A DNA stretch of 64,000 nt from Trissonchulus latispiculum (Eukaryota > Nematoda > Enoplea > Enoplida > Ironidae), in the NCBI GenBank assembly GCA_030248195.1, contig JASAND010020530.1, positions 1 to 64,000 of the forward strand, in the 5' to 3' direction. A program made the translations under genes and the position numbers. Below, piece after piece: positions 1-14,232 of the stretch. Each line of letters starts with the position of its first letter. Positions within the stretch are counted from its first letter, which is position 1. Under the pieces are notes generated by a model. The model saw only the letters and a program-made list of their open reading frames with translations, searched no databases and was not told the origin of the DNA.

Positions 1-1229
1 CAGGGATGGAAACTGGGTCACTTTTTGTGACCCATGACCCACACGACCCAAATGCAAATTTGACCCAGACCCAAGGCGACCCATAAAATTTTAAAATTTG
101 GTGACCCAGACCCAAATGACCCAAACGTTTTCGTGACCCAGACCCAACTGACCCAAGAATTTTTGTGACCCAGACCCAAATGACCCAATAGATTAACGTG
201 CCCCAGACTGATTTTACCTAAACGTGGTTGTCCTTTTGTGCAGTAATTTTAAAACACCGTAAATTTTGAAAAGAGGCAAGAATAAGAGATCTTTTCGCTT
301 TCCCCCAGCCCTAACTTTTGATTTTTTGAATCCAGAATAAGTACATTTCACTCTTTTTGTGAAACTAAATCGACAGTTTGTTTTTTACAAAAATCAGTTA
401 AACATGGACCGGCGGTTTTCAATTTCGATTCATTAGATTTGCAACCTCAGACAAGGACCCGGTTTTTATTTAAAGAAAATGTGAGACGAGGGATCTCTCG
501 CGATTTCCCCAAAAGCCATAACTTCTGATTCTTTTTTAACCTTTGATTAACTTTTGCTCGTCCTGGCCTGGAAGCCCTATGAGGTCAACTAATGTGTGAT
601 AGTACAGACTAGGAGTGAGCGACACTCTATAGGTCCACTCCACACAATGCACATATGAGAACCCTATGCCGGTGGAAAGTTTGTAGCATGTATTCAAAAA
701 GTTGATCACTCAAGATCACTGGTAAAAGCTAAGGGTCCTAACGAAATTTCAAAGCTTTTCTTGTTATGATTCTATATTTCAAAATCCATAGAAATGTGTT
801 CACCATGTTACGTGGCTTTTACTATATGAACCCGCTTAAATAAAATTGCTGGCCAAGGCAACTCACACTTAATTCGACTATTTCTGCGAAGCGGGTAATA
901 AATTCAATAAAATGGTTAGCGATCGCGCCGAAGGCGCGAAAATTTTTTAAGGAACACTGGGTTTTATTTTAAAAATTGGCTAAATTTCCACCAGAAAAAT
1001 TGAAACTGGAAGCTACTTTAAAGATTGGCAAGACCCTATGACCCAGACCCAAAATGACCCACTAAAATTTGCTGACCCAGACCCAAAGTGACCCACAGGA
1101 AGCTTGACCCAGACCCATATTGACCCAACGGTTTCACAAAATTATTGACCCAAGACCCAGTGACCCAAGCAAAAATGGTGACCCAAACGGCCCATGACCC
1201 AATGACCCATGACCCAGTTTCCATCCCTG
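1..1229. mobile_element. Non-autonomous DNA transposon with TIRs
   Basis: Bases 1-20 (cagggatggaaactgggtca) are the exact reverse complement of bases 1210-1229. Both subterminal zones are packed with TGACCCA / GACCCAGACCC motifs, roughly 20-190 and 1035-1215, in the same strand orientation at both ends rather than mirrored. The middle has no convincing ORF, so the element is probably mobilised in trans. The CAGGG start and the subterminal motif arrays resemble hAT-type elements, but the left target duplication lies outside the window, so the superfamily is inference. The ORF-like translation over the right repeat zone is repeat-derived and not a gene. Confidence 0.75.
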
Positions 1230-1394
1230 TTCTGAACGGTCCGCTTGTGCCAACGGTTTTCGTAAAAGCTACCGGTTTAGTGTAACCTTTTTGTGGGAAT
1301 GGCACTTGTTCGTTGAAAGTTGTACATATTTGACTCAAATTCCGGATTCCGTTCAATTCGTGAATTCACCTTCACTTTCAGTCGTTCACTGATT

Positions 1395-1478
1395 ATTCTG
1401 TGACTCAGTTGGTCAGAACGTCTGCGTTCGAAGCAGAAGTCCGCTGGTTCGAGACACGTCAGATGCCAGATTTTTTCT
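1395..1478 (+). repeat. tRNA-derived SINE head (degenerate)
   Basis: The stretch carries an A-box-like segment (actcagttggtcagaacg) and a B-box-like ggttcgagac about 45 bases downstream, followed by a T-run after 1470. That is the RNA polymerase III promoter layout of tRNA genes. The acceptor arms do not pair, so this is read as a SINE head or tRNA relic and not a working tRNA. Confidence 0.4.
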
Positions 1479-1745
1479 CTGACTAGCTTAGCACAGTAGA
1501 TCGATTACTTTTCAACAAAATCTGTGAAGGATGGTAGATATGGTCAAATAAATTATTTAGTCTGTTATATTCCTGGTCAAACTGAATTGAATGTTTTTTA
1601 ATTTTTTCTCCTCACTTCACAGAAAGCAGGAAATATTCGGAATGACAGTCAATCTTTGTCGAGACCCCGAAATTCCCTTCTCATGCAAATGAACAGAAAT
1701 ATTAGACAGAAGCAAGTTTCTCACTTCATACCTTTTGTATTTCAG

Positions 1746-4150
<2,405 letters not shown>

Positions 4151-4229
4151 AATACAAAAACACTGGAATTTTTGAAAATAAATTTTGTGAAAATAAGTAA
4201 AATTTGAAATAAAGAAAATAAAAAATTGT

Positions 4230-5935
4230 TTGATGCATTTTGTTACGGAATAATTGGATTACCACGGGAATAATTGGACCATAACCTGTTCCTAGTTTAA
4301 TGTAAATTTGCATTACTACGAATGTTGTTTTCAAAGTTCAGTCAGCTTTTTAGTTTCAATGGGAATTACAGAAATATATTTTCTGAGGCAGTAACATTGT
4401 GGGTGTGCCGTCGGCTTTCTGACATTTCCGACATTTTTCGGTTACAATAAGCACATTTACAGACACTATGTCATGAAATCCATCTAGGTCTTTCCGGTAA
4501 TGCCATTGTGGTGTAATTGGGAAGCACTATCACCGTAAAAATGAATGTTCGGGATTCTAACCCCGTCGCAGATACCAAGCTTAATGAACAGACATAATAT
4601 AGAGTTAGGCTAGGCTAGTTATGTGGCTTGCATTTGCATACGTAGGTATTCGGATTTTGGCCAATTCGTAATCTCAGTGCAGCTGATGAAAATTTACTTA
4701 TACCTTAGAGAACGAAGTCTGGCGTTCACCTTAAAAGGATTCAGCTAAACTATGCTTCAGATGTTAATCTCAAACTCAGGAAATATCATTAGAAAAATTT
4801 TTCAGGTCAAAAATGAGCTGATTTGCTATAATTTAGCTGCAATTTTCCAGGCTTAACGAGTCTGCTAATTATTTCTCCGAGTTATCTCCTGTATTATTTT
4901 TCTTAATGGCTGCCGTTAGATACAATCATGTTATACTTTAGCACTGTCACTAAAGACATACGTTATGCATAAATTTTCCGACTGACGTAAATTTCAGTGA
5001 AATTCAGAGCTTTGGAGCTTAATTCGTGTCCCCGTTTAGGTTTATTTTCTGAAAACGTAGAATCGGAGTACATACTATCTAAAATCTGCCCCCACTTAGG
5101 TATACTACTCTTCCCAAAGAGGTGCGAACTGTAGTGTTCTGCCATTAACATTGCCATATTTTTGGAGGCAAATTAAGGACCAAATTATTCCAATTATGGA
5201 CGGCTAAACTTATGCATTCATTATTATCTAATTGTGAAATCTCGGACATCAAGACTATAACTACGACCAAAAAATGGGTGTACAAACTTTGACCGTTTAT
5301 AGCAGATTAGCCCTTGGAGTAAACCCCCGACAATGTATATATTTTTAGAATCGACAGGAACTGGAAACTTGGAGAATTTGGAAAATTTGGAAAAACCCGG
5401 AATTCCTGGTTTCATTTACCGAATATCTATAAGTTTTAGTTTTCTCTTTTAAAACGAAAGCCGGCTCTAACACTAGCTACATACCAAGTTTTCCTTAATA
5501 CCGGGAATTTGGTGCATATCTAGATATTGGTTCTATTGCAAAAGTTATTCCGATAATCAAAAGCGTTCAGACGATACGTGGAGTATTGGAGAAAATTTGT
5601 AAAATCCGGAAAATCATGTTTTCTCAAATTCCAGGAATTGAGTGCATTTTCAAGAGTTCATCCCATTATAAAAGTGTTCAGCTCGTTAAGCGCTTTCGAA
5701 CGATTCCCATCTTGTCGCAATTGGAAAAAAATTTTAAAATTCGAGAATTTTGATAATCCGGAAATGCGGAAATTTGGTGCATTTTCGTGAACAGCTTATT
5801 AATGCAAAAATATGCAGCTGGCCCAGCTCTGTTCGATCATCGAAACAAAATTTCGATATCGATAAAAATTCGGCGAAAAACTAAAAATTTTGGATTTTCC
5901 GTAAACGAAACCCGGAATTCCGGATTTTTCCGAAT
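4230..5935. other. Intergenic region downstream of the kinase
   Basis: No gene is supported. A degenerate tRNA-like SINE head (+) lies near 4505-4575 (gtgtaattgggaagcac, then cgggattctaacccc). From about 5340 to 5950 the sequence contains repeated AT-rich phrases such as ggaaaatttggaaaa and ccggaattcc, consistent with an old diverged repeat. The ORFs here are short and lack splice or codon support. Confidence 0.4.
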
Positions 5936-5942
5936 TTTCGAA

Positions 5943-5971
5943 ATTTTATTATTATATTATCATTATTATTA

Positions 5972-6012
<41 letters not shown>
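5943..6012. repeat. (ATT)n microsatellite
   Basis: Imperfect attattatt run. It produces a spurious poly-Tyr ORF. Confidence 0.9.
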
Positions 6013-7834
6013 TTCATCATTATTCCTTTTGCTATTTTATTTTAATTTATTTATTTTATTTTGTTGGCTGTTTGCCTCTTTGCCTCATCCCAGAGTTAGT
6101 TAATCTATTCTCACATTCGTGCATCGTAAGCAGTCGACTTCCTTCGACTATGTACATTACACAAGAGTTACGTAATAATAATGGGCGTCACCGCTCGTCA
6201 AGGAACAGATACTGACCGTATCGTAGCGTCTGCGCCGGTTTCTGCGCAAATTCCACCGGAACTAGTCGTTGGTGTCGACAACAGTGCGAAAAGAAATTAA
6301 AGCACTTTTAATCCGCTGTGTTCTGTTTCTTAAAGTTAATTTCAAAATTTCATTTAACTTTTGACATCGAATTGACCTATGGCTTCATGTACATGAACAG
6401 ATCTGTTTTAGTTGTTGCGTGCGACGTTTAGCTCACAGAAATCAGAGGTTTTGTCGGTAGACGTTTTATCATTTGACATTTTGTGAGTTGACATGGTGAA
6501 TCTAGACGCTCTGGTAGGGAACCATTTCTCTCGAGCAGACATTAACATCTTTTCTTGACCTCTGACCCGGCAATGGTTGACTGTCAGTCAGGCTGTGATG
6601 CAAAAAGCTAACTTTGTTTCAAGAATGAATGAAGCAAATACTTTTCTGAAAGGAAGCAGAAAAAAGAATATATCAAATTTTTAACACTGAATAAGTATAA
6701 GAGCAAACCTGTTGCTCTTGTTGAGAGACGACTAGTCTAGTCTATTAAACGGATTATCTTATTATCATTATTATTATCTGATTGACTACTATATTCGGAG
6801 CTAGTCATTGATTTAAGGCATCTTTTGAAATCAGAGCTTAGAGTTGAACTCCAGCAACCTTGTAAATCGAAAGTTTTTGCTATTTGCATTTCAGATTTCC
6901 TATTTCTTGCGTTGGACATACTGTTTGCTGTCTAGATGCTATTCTATCGGATACGATTCCATCTTATGACTTAAACTTATCACTATGACAAAAAATCGGG
7001 ATCTGTCACTGGACTCTTCGCCGTTTCCGGATAAGTCCGTTTTCGACTTCGACCTTGAGAATGGTAGGTAAGCTGGTTCAGAGCTCTAATGTGATCCAAA
7101 ACAGACCTCACTATATGTTAACATTAACACTAACCTCACCATTAACACGGGGTACAAATCAGGGGGTGAGTCTATCCCGACTCTGACGAGAGGGCTGATC
7201 CCTAAAAATTCCAAACGTTTATTAAGGGGGTGTATCTCAAAATTGGCAAAAATGCAAATCGTTTAACTGGCCAAAATTGGAGCTAAATGACGATTTTTGC
7301 GATTTTTAAAATCGAAAAATTTTGGAGAAAATGTTAAACGTTTTGGCAAAAAGCAACCACCTTTTTTCGCTTATGGACGAAATGGTCTGCACTATTTCCT
7401 TCTCGCTAAGAGGGTCTACCCTTTTTTGTCGGTCTGGGTGCGGAGGGGTCTGGAGTCCCCCAGTTCCCACCACGTTATCCTATGTTCCTCAGTGTGTAAT
7501 ATACCTGGAGCAAAAAGTGCGATACTCTGGCGCATTTTGAGGGGCAGGGAAGTCCTACTTCGTTTCAAAGAAGGATTTTAGCACTAGCCCACAGACGCTC
7601 AAGTTTGCTAGAACCTTGCTAGGAGCCTTGCAAGATTAAAGAGGAGTTCAGATAAGACTCCCTTGTTGCTTACTCTTCTCCTACTTAGTCGCAAAATTAG
7701 GCTCTCCTGGTACGGACCTCGTATGCAAGTAATGTAACTGACACCAGGACCGTTGAACTAGATTTGGTTACCCTGTTGTTATCAAGTGCACACGTGCTCC
7801 ATGTGGAAGAAGAGTAAGCTACTAGCAAGAGCTC
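6013..7834. other. Intergenic region with no supported gene
   Basis: Short ORFs exist but none has recognisable domains, splice support or repeat identity. The stretch near 7160-7300 (gggggtgagtc, then gggggtgtatctcaaaattgg) looks like degraded repeat. Confidence 0.3.
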
Positions 7835-8352
7835 ATAATTCTATTATATATTAGAAGAAGAGTGAGCTACTATAGGGCTCCTCTTCTTGGCATTGCGTAA
7901 CGGTGCTCCGACCACAATACGCGAATGTTCCCCCGTTTGGGGGGGGGGTCGACAGGTATACCCCCTCCCCGTTTGGTGGGGGGGGGGTAGCCAAAAGAGG
8001 ACCCCGTTTGGTGGGGAGGGGTAGCCAAAAGAGGTCCCCGTTTGGTTGGGGGGTCGGCAGAAAAGGGTTCCCGTTTGGGGGGGGGTCGTCAAGACAGGCA
8101 AAGATCGGCCGAATCTGATTGGCTACTTGCGACCCCCCCTCCTCCAAACGGGGACCCCTTTTGCATATCCCCCCACCAAACGGGGACCCCTTTTGGCTAC
8201 CCCCTCCCCACCAAAAGGGGAGGGGGTATACCTGTCGACCCCCCAAACGGGGGAACATTCGCGTATTGTGGTCGGAGCACCGTTACGCAATGCCAAGAAG
8301 AGGAGCCCTCTAGTGGTTTACTCTTCTTCTAATATATAGTGCAATTATGCAC
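7835..8352. mobile_element. G-rich fold-back element
   Basis: The element is an inverted repeat with arms of about 240 bp around a short spacer near 8095-8130. The outer arms hold tatatattagaagaagagt and its complement, then gcgtaacggtgctccgacca and gaatgttcccccgtttgggg. The inner arms are tandem versions of a ~34-bp unit containing CCCCGTTTGGTGGGG and AGCCAAAAG. It has no coding capacity, and all ORFs here are repeat translation. The G-runs could form quadruplexes, which is inference. Confidence 0.8.
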
Positions 8353-8935
8353 TCTTGCTACTAGATGGCTTCTTTTCATTGCATTTCGTAACGGTGCTCA
8401 CACTATAGTTTGCTTGCTGTACTTTTCTTCTCGTTTGAGGAGAGGGAAGGTGCAAAACATATCAAATTCCCTTTATTTCGATTTTATTTTGGGGGGTGGA
8501 GGTGCAAAAGTTTTTCCTATGGAGGTGGATTTTGCCAACACAGGCCGAGATTAAGCTGAATTCGAATGACTGTTGACAGGTTTATCCTGTTAAACCATAT
8601 TCAGTTTAATCTGGTACCGTTTCCGGTTTAATCCGTAAACCGGTGACGGGGAAATTCAGGGGTTGGTCAGTGGCAGTACTCGCTTCCAACCACTTGTCTA
8701 ATGTGTAACCTCTTCGTTCTGTTGAAGCTAATTGATTAACATAAATTGATGATTTTAATTGATTTTGATGATGTGCCTTAGAATGTGGAGTTTTCTTAGT
8801 TGTCGGCATTCATAACCAACCTGCACGACTTCAACATTTCTGTTGTTTCTAAAGCCGAAACATCGCAGCTTAATTTAACTTCTGCATACATAAGTGTGGT
8901 TCAAATCCCGCTAAAAACGTTTTTATCTGGTTAAT

Positions 8936-9440
8936 CCTACCAGGAGTTTATATTCTTCAACATTTAAGAAGAAAAGCAAGCCACCATAGAAACTTCTCTT
9001 CATTGGATTGCACAACGGCGTGCGTATTAAGCAAACTCTCTCCCTCTCGGTGTGTCGACAAGCATTACCCTCTATCTACGTTTAGTGGAAGGGGGAGGCA
9101 GCAACAGCCAAACAGATTGCATGCAGAAAGCCCCCTCTCCGTTTGGTGGGGTGGTTAGAGCCGACGATTACGGTAGTTTCAGTCCATTTCCAAAAAAAGG
9201 TTCCCTTGGGGGGGCGCCAATAGCCAATCAGATTCAGATTACCCTGTCCCTAATGACCCTCTTCCAAACGGGGGAACCTCTTCTGCTTATGTGCCTCTAC
9301 ACTAAACGGAAACATATTTTGCCTACCCTCACCAAACGGGGGAACATTCGAGTTCGGCGGAGGTTGGCTTATCTCTTATACCCATTTTCACTGCTTTGCG
9401 GGAAACGATATTGCCAATTTTTATCCGCCTAGTTCTGCCA
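8936..9440. mobile_element. Diverged relative of the G-rich fold-back element
   Basis: The stretch shares the layout of 7835-8352: aagaagaaaagcaagccacc at the left, tccgtttggtggggtgg, ccaaacgggggaacctc, and accaaacgggggaacattcg at the right. Arm identity is much lower, so it is an older copy. Confidence 0.5.
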
Positions 9441-9949
9441 AAATTTCTTTTTCCCTGAAAATTCTGCGCAACAAAACAAATAGACAGCTGAAAGTCAATA
9501 CCACCTTTCTAAGCTTTTTTAGTTTTAGTAAGTCCAAACCATGCAGCCGAGATGAACCTTATCCGGATATTTGATCGCCAGAAATAAAATGAACTTCCCA
9601 ACTCCTTCTATTTTCAGCTCTTACTTCATCGTCTTAGTTAGTTTGAAATTATTTCTTAGGGAGCTTGATAAAATATCTGGATCATATAAGTTGGTCGACT
9701 ATTTTGTTCATTTTTGACCATCATAGCTAAACAGAAATCTCCAGTTTCTTCCCAGTCTTCGAAAATGAAATATACTCAGTTAGTGTCAATTAAGTGGCAA
9801 TGTTTATTTGCACGTTTTCAGAGAATAAAGGCTTGCTGAAAATTTGTCAGCAGTTACTTACAGAGAAAAGGTAGGCACGTAGTCTCGCGTCTGAAAAATT
9901 AGTACAATGAAACAAAAGTTTGACTGTAACAAATGTCAGTTTCTGAGGT

Positions 9950-10312
9950 AGTGGGAGGGTAGTCGATAAGAGGTCCCCCGTTTGTGAGGGGTAGACAACA
10001 GTCAACCAGATTGCAGAGACCCCCGTTTGGTGTGGAGGGTAGATCAGAGAATTACGGCAGTTCTTTCTGTTTATTTTCCAAATAGGTTCCACGTTCGTTG
10101 GAGAGGGGTAGCCAAAAGCGATCCGCGATTGGTGGGGAAGGGACTTCTTTTGGCAACCCAAACGGGGAGGGGGTATGCTTGTTCCCCCCCCTCAGCAAAC
10201 GGGGGGAACATTCGCGTAGGCTAGTGGTCGGCGCACCGTTACGCAATGCTACGAAGAGACGAAAAAAATGCCCTCTAGTGGCTTACTCTTCTTCTTAACT
10301 ATAAGTGAATTA
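9950..10312. mobile_element. Third copy of the G-rich fold-back family
   Basis: The copy contains gaggtcccccgtttgtgagg, gacccccgtttggtgtggag, cccaaacggggagggggtat and, at the right, ggggggaacattcgcgtagg, gcgcaccgttacgcaatgc and cttactcttcttctt. The right end closely matches the 7835-8352 element, while the left arm is degenerate or truncated. Confidence 0.55.
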
Positions 10313-10896
10313 TGCACTCCTGACAACCTCTACAGAAAGTTTCATTGCTAGATCTGTTTCAACGATACTCTTGCTGGGAGTGTCTTAACTTCCCGGGTTC
10401 CTAGGTTCGCCAAAACTTGGTTGAAACGCCTCACAATTGAACCAAGCGTAAAGCTTGAACTTGTACCATCTTCCATTGGCTATTTTTGGTAGATTTTAGA
10501 ATGCATTTCATGCATTTTCTCCTTGTTCATCTTTTCTCTGAGAAAATTGAAAAAAACTGGCGCTGTTTCATGATGAGCTCAGTTCGACGGTTTTAGAGAT
10601 TGAATGCAAAGCCGTAAATAGTGACACAAACTGTCTTTATTTCCAGCCAAAGATTTTGGACTCAATTAGAAGTTCATTCATAAATGTGACAATTGTTAAA
10701 CGTTTCTTCCACAAATGGTTCAATCCTTTCGAACTTTATGATTCCAGAATCGGACAGGCAAGATCTTGGGGAGGATAACCTAGCTTTATCTGTGAAGTTT
10801 GGGTTCATCAAAGTTTGACTGGCAGAATCCCAACATTTTACACTTGACGGAATTGAAAACTTTTTGTTACAAATTCCAAAAATGGACAATCTGCAG

Positions 10897-12427
10897 CTAA
10901 TTATGATTGACACTTTGTAAGGTTATCCAATGAGTAAGCCCCTGATTAAACGCATGATAGCAAGCGTCTTTACCAGAACTATTTATTATATTAGAGTTGC
11001 AATCAAGCAGGATGTTGGTAATTTGAAAGTCGTCTTCTTGTTTCATTTTCTTGAAGTTCTCATTTGATTCGCAAAAACGGATGGTTTTCTCTTTACTACC
11101 CCCAACCCATTCAAAGTTCTTAAAACTCGGCCAATTGAGATTATGTAAAATGTGGTATATAGGTCTGTTTTCGACCCGCTGACTTTAAATATAGAAACAA
11201 ATTTCAATTTCGCGACTGTCGATTCCAAAGGTCAAGTCAAGGAGACCCAAACATTTTTGTCTTCGATTTTGCTTAAAGTTTGTATATGTGGGTCTTCAGG
11301 GTCGCAAAAATTAACAGAACAGTACCGTAGTATAATTTGGCTACAGATGATGCTGAGCGGTAATTATAACCACAATCAAAATATCTGAAATTTTGGGTCT
11401 TTCCCCATTATCCCCCCATAGCTTCGTAGAAGTACTGAAGATGCACACTTTGGCTGATTGAGTTGAAATTTGGTAGGGGTAGGTTTTCGGACCTGCTGAT
11501 TTCAAAAATGCAAACATTTTAAAATCTTAAAAAATTTTAAAAAAATTAAAAATTTTAGTTTGGTAAGGGGGGACCAAGGAGAACCGAAAAATTTTTTGTC
11601 TTCGATTTTGCTGAAAAGATGTATATAGGGGTTTTCGTGGACGTAGAACACGAATCTGAAGTGCGTCTTTCGATCCAGCTTTTCGTTAGCTCAGGCTAAG
11701 CTTACATCTTAAGCTTAGAACTTTAGCTTATATTGAGCTAACAAAAAGCTGGATCGAAAAACGGATTTCAGATTCGTGGTCTACGACCCCGAAAACCCCT
11801 ATATACAAAAAATGTTGTCGGTTCCCCTTGGTCCCCCCTTACCAAACTAAAATTTTAAAATTTTTAAAATTTTTGCATTTTTGAAATCAGCAGGTCCGAA
11901 AACCTACCCCTACCAAATTTCAACTCAATCCGCCAAAGTGTGCATCTTCAGTACTTCTACGAGGCTATGGGGGGAATACTGGGAATGACCCGAAATTTTT
12001 AGTTTTCCTATTTGTTTTTTAAGTTGTCAGTTTAAGTTGTCATTTGGATTAGAATCCAAGATTATTTATCCAAAGAAAATTATTAATGTTAAGTCTAATT
12101 CAGTCAGCAACCTACACGTTAGCCACATAGACTGGACATCTTTTTTTCAGATATTGTTTTCTATAATCCTTTTCCAGAAATTGAAATATTGAAGGCTGAA
12201 AATTAGAAATACTGGTGTTCCCTCCACAGATTTCTCACTCTTCAAGACTGTCCGCGGATAAGTTTACCCAGAGGACCCGGTCCTATAACTTCCTCAAATC
12301 CTAGTACCTGGTTCCTGAACAGCCTCAGAAACATCTCTAAAGAAGGTTTCATCTTTATTTTGGACCTCATTTTTCTCCATCCGTTCTCGCAGGAGTTCGG
12401 CAAAACAGTTTTTCCAGATCTGTTTTT
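10897..12427 (-). CDS. Possible minus-strand gene, two candidate exons, unrecognised product
   Basis: Exon A is 12308-12427. Its acceptor follows a pyrimidine tract ending ttgtgccag and its donor is CCAG|gtacta. It encodes a charged segment including WKNCFAELLRERMEKNE and DETFFRDVSEAVQEP. Exon B is 10897-11118, with acceptor ttttaag. It encodes NFEWVGGSKEKTIRFCESN through KDACYHAFNQGLTHW to a TAG stop. Both read like protein and are less AT-biased than their surroundings. The phases do not join directly (A ends in phase 1, B opens in phase 0), so an exon is missing or one call is wrong. A 79-codon minus ORF at 10674-10913 overlaps the end of B in another frame. No family is recognised. Confidence 0.3.
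11145..11395. repeat. Diverged half-copy of the adjacent palindromic element
   Basis: The order of phrases (ggtctgttttcgacccgctg, caaggagacccaaacat, ttttgtcttcgattttgct, then a ggtcttcagggtcg tail) parallels 11475-11650 of the neighbouring palindrome, with many substitutions. Confidence 0.5.
11385..12003. mobile_element. Near-perfect 0.6-kb palindrome (fold-back element)
   Basis: Arms of about 300 bp are inverted copies. The left arm has ccccccatagcttcgtagaa, ggtaggggtaggttttcgga and cctgctgatttcaaaaatgc; the right arm carries their complements (gcatttttgaaatcagcagg, tccgaaaacctacccctacc, ttctacgaggctatgggggg). The centre near 11690-11760 is itself a smaller palindrome around aagctta. No ORF is credible. 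The arms differ at only scattered positions, which suggests a young insertion or arm homogenisation. Confidence 0.8.
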
Positions 12428-12429
12428 CT

Positions 12430-13810
12430 GGCACAAGGAAAGGAAAGAAATTTAGAAGTTAAAGAAATGAACGCCTAGGTACCGTTAAAGAATGCTCGAA
12501 CAACTGTTTTGGGAATAAATATCGTCTATCTTGAAAAGGGAAAGAGGGTTTTGCTTTATGAAGAGACAAATTTGAGCCCAATTCTTATGACTTTTCCTGA
12601 ACTTATAAACTGTCTGTTCTGATAGCTTTTGAGCTCCCTAAATTCAAGTTTTTCTGCATCATTGTTTGTTTGGTTTCAGAGAGACAAAACTTATGTTCGC
12701 GGGGAAACTATTCAGTAATCCTATTTATTGAAGTTGCTTATGAAAGGTGCGATTTTTCCTAAAATTTAGGAAATTTATAAATTGTCACGACTCTTGGTAT
12801 GTATATATAAGTAAACTTTATCCTTTGGCGTATTAGGATATATACTGCAGGTTTTATTTGCTTTTTCAGCGCTATTTTACGAATATATTGGAATCATGAA
12901 GTTGGGCGCCATTTTTTTCTAAAGCTTGACCTACTTTTTTGTGGTAAATACCAATCTAATTGAAGTGTGAGCTGCAACCTACACCAAGAATATAAAGTAG
13001 CATTTTCATTGAAAACATTTTCAGTTCTCAAACTGGCAAGTGCTCAGCTATTTTGGGAGAATGATTTTCATCGTGGGATTTCTGTTCGCTGATAATTTCA
13101 TTACGGATTTTGATGAAAATTGGATTAAATTGAAGTTCTCAATTCTTCTAGAACTAGTCAGAGAGAGAATTCAGTCTCTTCTCTTTCTCAACAAATGTTT
13201 ATCACCAAAAGAGTTGAATTCAAGACCCAGTCGGTGACATAAAAACGACCTCTGTTTTGGTCGATTTGCCCCACTCAAATTAATCTACTTAATCCAACAT
13301 CTGCCACAAGCATAGCAACTTTGCAACAAACTGATTACAAACATGAAAACATCTAATTTTTTTCCAAGATCAAGTTTTGCAGAGAAATATTCCAAACAGT
13401 CGCGATAATGTGCTGGCTGGTAGTTGAGACTTTCAACCTCCTATTTCGATAATTAGTGGTTCGAGTATTCGAGAACGGAGCAAGGGGCTAAGGAGTCCTC
13501 TCAAAAATATTGGCAAATATGCGCATTTTCAAAGCGCATGCTGTATTTCAAGCTAGTCAGCTGAAATTTTTCTAGCTGCAGCAAAACGTTGGCTTAAACT
13601 TTTAGTACGCGCTTACACTTGTGTGTATGACTAAGACTTATAAAATAGCGCATACAATTTTCAGAAAATGCGGATTAAATCCAGAAGGTAATTTTGAGAA
13701 GCCTCCTAAGCAGATATCGTTTTAAGTCCAGTTGTGGATTATCCAGCAATTTAACTGGTCGGTAAATGGGTATACCACTACGTTAGGAAGAAACGCCAGT
13801 CAGTGTTGTT
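12430..13810. other. Region with no supported gene
   Basis: A short minus-strand open stretch near 12560-12660 looks mildly protein-like, with an acceptor-like ...gatgcag before it, but I could not place it in a gene. A plus ORF at 13040-13237 has no support beyond being open. Confidence 0.25.
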
Positions 13811-13811
13811 A

Positions 13812-14232
13812 CGTAATACCAAGAGCACATAATAACTAACAGTATGACAAGAGTCACGCTCTTAGTTTAGTTATTAGGCTGCAGGCAGACATCATCTGCA
13901 AGGTAACTGCTGATCCCCTCACAAACTAGACTCATCACCTCAAAGGAATTTGACCGCTCTGCCTACATTCTAAAGCTCAAAAACACAACTAAAACTTGCC
14001 TCAAAGTGCATCTGTGGCGAACTTTAGAACACAAATATAGATGCACATTGAAGCAACTGACCAGTTGTGTTTTTAAGCTTTAGAACGTAGTCATCGCGGT
14101 CTAATTACTTTGACGTGATGGGTCTAATTTCTGGGAGGGGCGCAGCCGTTATCGTGCAGATCATGGTGCACGCCTAATAACTAAGCGTAACGCTTGTCAC
14201 ACCCCTAGTTATTATGTACTCTTGGTAATATC
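13812..14232. mobile_element. Fold-back MITE, family A copy 1
   Basis: The left end reads taccaagagcacataataac and the right end gttattatgtactcttggta, which are inverted. Arm matching continues inward through tgacaagagtcacgc / gcgtaacgcttgtca and gttattaggct / cgcctaataac. A mid-element pair (ctaaagctcaaaaacacaac / gtgtttttaagctttagaac) is also inverted. The copy at 39674-40004 is the same family. Confidence 0.7.

Noticed and set aside
1036..1356. 106-codon minus ORF with repeated GSWV motifs
   Set aside because: Translation of the TGACCCA repeat zone of the terminal transposon.
7844..8339. Overlapping Pro/Gly-rich ORFs of about 70-135 codons
   Set aside because: They arise from the G/C-run tandem units of the fold-back element on both strands and have no independent support.
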